Shown here: piece after piece, positions 5,608 through 6,358 of the stretch
Position numbering within the stretch: the stretch's first letter is position 1
How the letters are laid out: the number at the start of each line of letters is the position of its first letter
Assembly: GCA_015485845.1 (NCBI GenBank)
Contig: WFSU01000032.1
Span: forward strand, 1-6,358
Origin: Nitratifractor sp.
GTDB lineage: Bacteria; Campylobacterota; Campylobacteria; Campylobacterales; Sulfurovaceae
DNA length: 6,358 nucleotides
Reading direction: 5' to 3'
The notes under the pieces: generated by a model
What the model saw: only the letters and a program-made list of their open reading frames with translations
The model's database searches: none
Told to the model about the DNA's origin: nothing
Position numbers and translations under genes: made by a program

Positions 5608-5634
5608 GAATTAGGAGTGATGAGTGAGGAGTTT
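5604..5634 (+). repeat. 7-base tandem tract over the uppP stop, about 4 units
   Basis: Units of the form GGAATTA, GGAGTGA, TGAGTGA and GGAGTTT run in phase from 5607 to 5634, and the phase can be extended back to TTA at 5604. The tract overlaps the uppP stop codon (5605-5607). The unit sequence differs from the other tracts but the period is the same. Confidence 0.65.
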
Positions 5635-5640
5635 TGGTAT

Positions 5641-5657
5641 GCGTTGCTTGGCAACGC
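5641..5657 (+). repeat. Hairpin GCGTTGC / GCAACGC
   Basis: A perfect 7-pair stem with a TTG loop, followed by TTTTAT. It lies just after the uppP 7-mer tract, in the same place relative to the gene end as the 4725-4742 hairpin after the ABC transporter. The trailing T-run gives it some terminator character. Confidence 0.7.
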
Positions 5658-5672
5658 TTTTATCGATGGAGC

Positions 5673-5720
5673 AGGGGCTTTAGTCCCGTTTGATGGGGCT
5701 GAAGCCCCAGCCCCTTTTTT
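5673..5720 (+). terminator. Nested GC-rich hairpins with T-run after uppP
   Basis: AGGGGCT (5673-5679) can pair with AGCCCCT (5709-5715), enclosing the perfect hairpin GGGGCT-GA-AGCCCC (5695-5708). Alternatively 5674-5687 folds as GGGGCT-TT-AGTCCC with one G-T pair. TTTTTT at 5715-5720 follows. The strong GC stem plus T-run is a good intrinsic terminator for uppP, separating it from the helicase gene. It belongs to the same repeat family as 4754-4823: both end in a GACTGAAGTC-like hairpin, then AGCCCC and T's. Confidence 0.65.
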
Positions 5721-5737
5721 GAAATGTGGATTTCACT

Positions 5738-5783
5738 GAGCTTCTTTTTGAAGTTCACTCAAGTCCAGACAACCCATTTGGAC
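5738..5783 (+). other. Weakly structured leader before the helicase gene
   Basis: Two modest stems are visible: GAGCTTC with GAAGTTC (5738-5744 with 5750-5756, one G-T pair, T5 loop) and GTCCA with TGGAC (5763-5767 with 5779-5783, 11-base loop). They occupy the space between the uppP terminator and the helicase ribosome-binding site, so they may be part of the helicase mRNA leader. No clear -10 element was found here. The evidence is limited to pairing. Confidence 0.25.
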
Positions 5784-5802
5784 ATACGCAGAAAGGTACA
5801 CT

Positions 5803-6358
5803 ATGAAATTTGATGATTTTGATTTCCATCCCGACGTACGCAAAGGAATTCGCATTGCCGGATTCCAGGAGCCCAGCCCGATCCAGAAAGAGGTGATCCC
5901 TCTCATCATCGAGGGGCACGATATGGTGGGGCAGGCTCACACCGGTACCGGCAAGACGGCGGCGTTTGGTCTGCCGATTATTGACATGCTGGCCCGCAAA
6001 GAGATCGAGCGAGCCCTCGTGATTGTTCCCACACGGGAGTTGGCATCGCAGGTGAGCGATGAGATTTATCATCTCGGACGTTTTGCCGGGATTCGGACGC
6101 TCGAAGTGTACGGTGGGGTCGGCTACGGTCGTCAAATCGCGCTGATCCACAAAGGGACGCAGATCATCGTCGCGACCCCCGGCCGTCTCAAAGACCTCTA
6201 TCGCAAAGGGAAGATCGATGTCCTCAGCCCCGAAGTGGTCGTCCTCGATGAAGCCGATGAGATGCTCGACATGGGTTTCCTCGACGATATCAAAGAGATT
6301 TTTGAATTTATCCCGCAGAACCGTCAAACGCTGCTGTTTTCCGCGACGATGCCTGAGC
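5803..6358 (+). CDS. DEAD-box ATP-dependent RNA helicase, N-terminal part
   Basis: An open frame from ATG 5803 runs off the right edge (185 full codons). AAAGG at 5792-5796 lies 6 bases upstream of the ATG. It contains the full first RecA-like domain of a DEAD-box helicase, which uses ATP to unwind short RNA duplexes in ribosome assembly, mRNA decay or cold adaptation. Motifs in order: Q-motif region GFQEPSPIQ (20-28), motif I AHTGTGKT (45-52), Ia PTRELA (76-81), GG (104-105), Ib TPGR (125-128), II DEAD (149-152) and III SAT (180-182). Motif I has His where AQTGTGKT is most common. Motifs IV-VI and any C-terminal extension that would separate DeaD/CsdA, RhlE and similar groups lie beyond the window, so no symbol is given. 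Confidence 0.95.
   Translation, partial: MKFDDFDFHPDVRKGIRIAGFQEPSPIQKEVIPLIIEGHDMVGQAHTGTGKTAAFGLPIIDMLARKEIERALVIVPTRELASQVSDEIYHLGRFAGIRTLEVYGGVGYGRQIALIHKGTQIIVATPGRLKDLYRKGKIDVLSPEVVVLDEADEMLDMGFLDDIKEIFEFIPQNRQTLLFSATMPE

Noticed and set aside
5755..6327. Minus-strand open frame of 190 codons at the right end
   Set aside because: It is antisense to the DEAD-box helicase, whose motifs Q to III are all present on the plus strand.

Overview
The window looks like a bacterial chromosome segment, most likely from the Campylobacterota (former Epsilonproteobacteria). This is inferred from protein character: an MTHFR of the 'VEINPP...SMRDRN...ALTGDP' type, a short SerB, a compact 256-residue UppP, and a DEAD-box helicase with an AHTGTGKT motif. 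The base composition of the housekeeping genes appears moderately GC-rich for that phylum. Genus cannot be decided by eye.

Layout: (1) 1-536, the tail of a probable antitoxin gene overlapping by 8 bases a PIN-domain (VapC-like) toxin gene. (2) 525-681, a repeat block between two convergent genes. (3) 689-1606 (-), a methylenetetrahydrofolate reductase gene, divergent from (4) 1673-2302 (+), phosphoserine phosphatase serB. (5) 2309-2746 (-), a four-helix membrane protein resembling the CopD family, convergent with serB with only 6 bases between stops. (6) 2815-2854, a second repeat block just upstream of (7) 2903-4663 (+), a full-length ABC exporter half-transporter. (8) 4664-4823, a third repeat block with a multi-hairpin structure. 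(9) 4837-5607 (+), uppP. (10) 5604-5720, a fourth repeat block ending in a terminator-like structure. (11) 5803 to the window end (+), the N-terminal RecA domain of a DEAD-box RNA helicase. No intergenic stretch is longer than about 200 bases.

The genes are mostly unrelated housekeeping functions in single-gene units: one-carbon metabolism, serine synthesis, lipid-carrier recycling, RNA remodelling, plus an exporter and a toxin-antitoxin pair. MTHFR and SerB are loosely linked, because serine is the main source of the one-carbon units that MTHFR reduces.

The real novelty is between the genes. Four intergenic regions carry the same kind of composite repeat: a tract of degenerate 7-base tandem units, usually starting at a neighbouring stop codon, next to one or more short perfect hairpins. 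The hairpins fall into two classes: a GACTTCAGTC / GACTGAAGTC-core class and a GC-A-rich-loop-GC class. Nothing encoded in the window explains how they spread. Three start codons also need care. Longer reading frames exist for the CopD-like gene, the ABC transporter and uppP, but ribosome-binding sites place the true starts at 2746 (-), 2903 (+) and 4837 (+).
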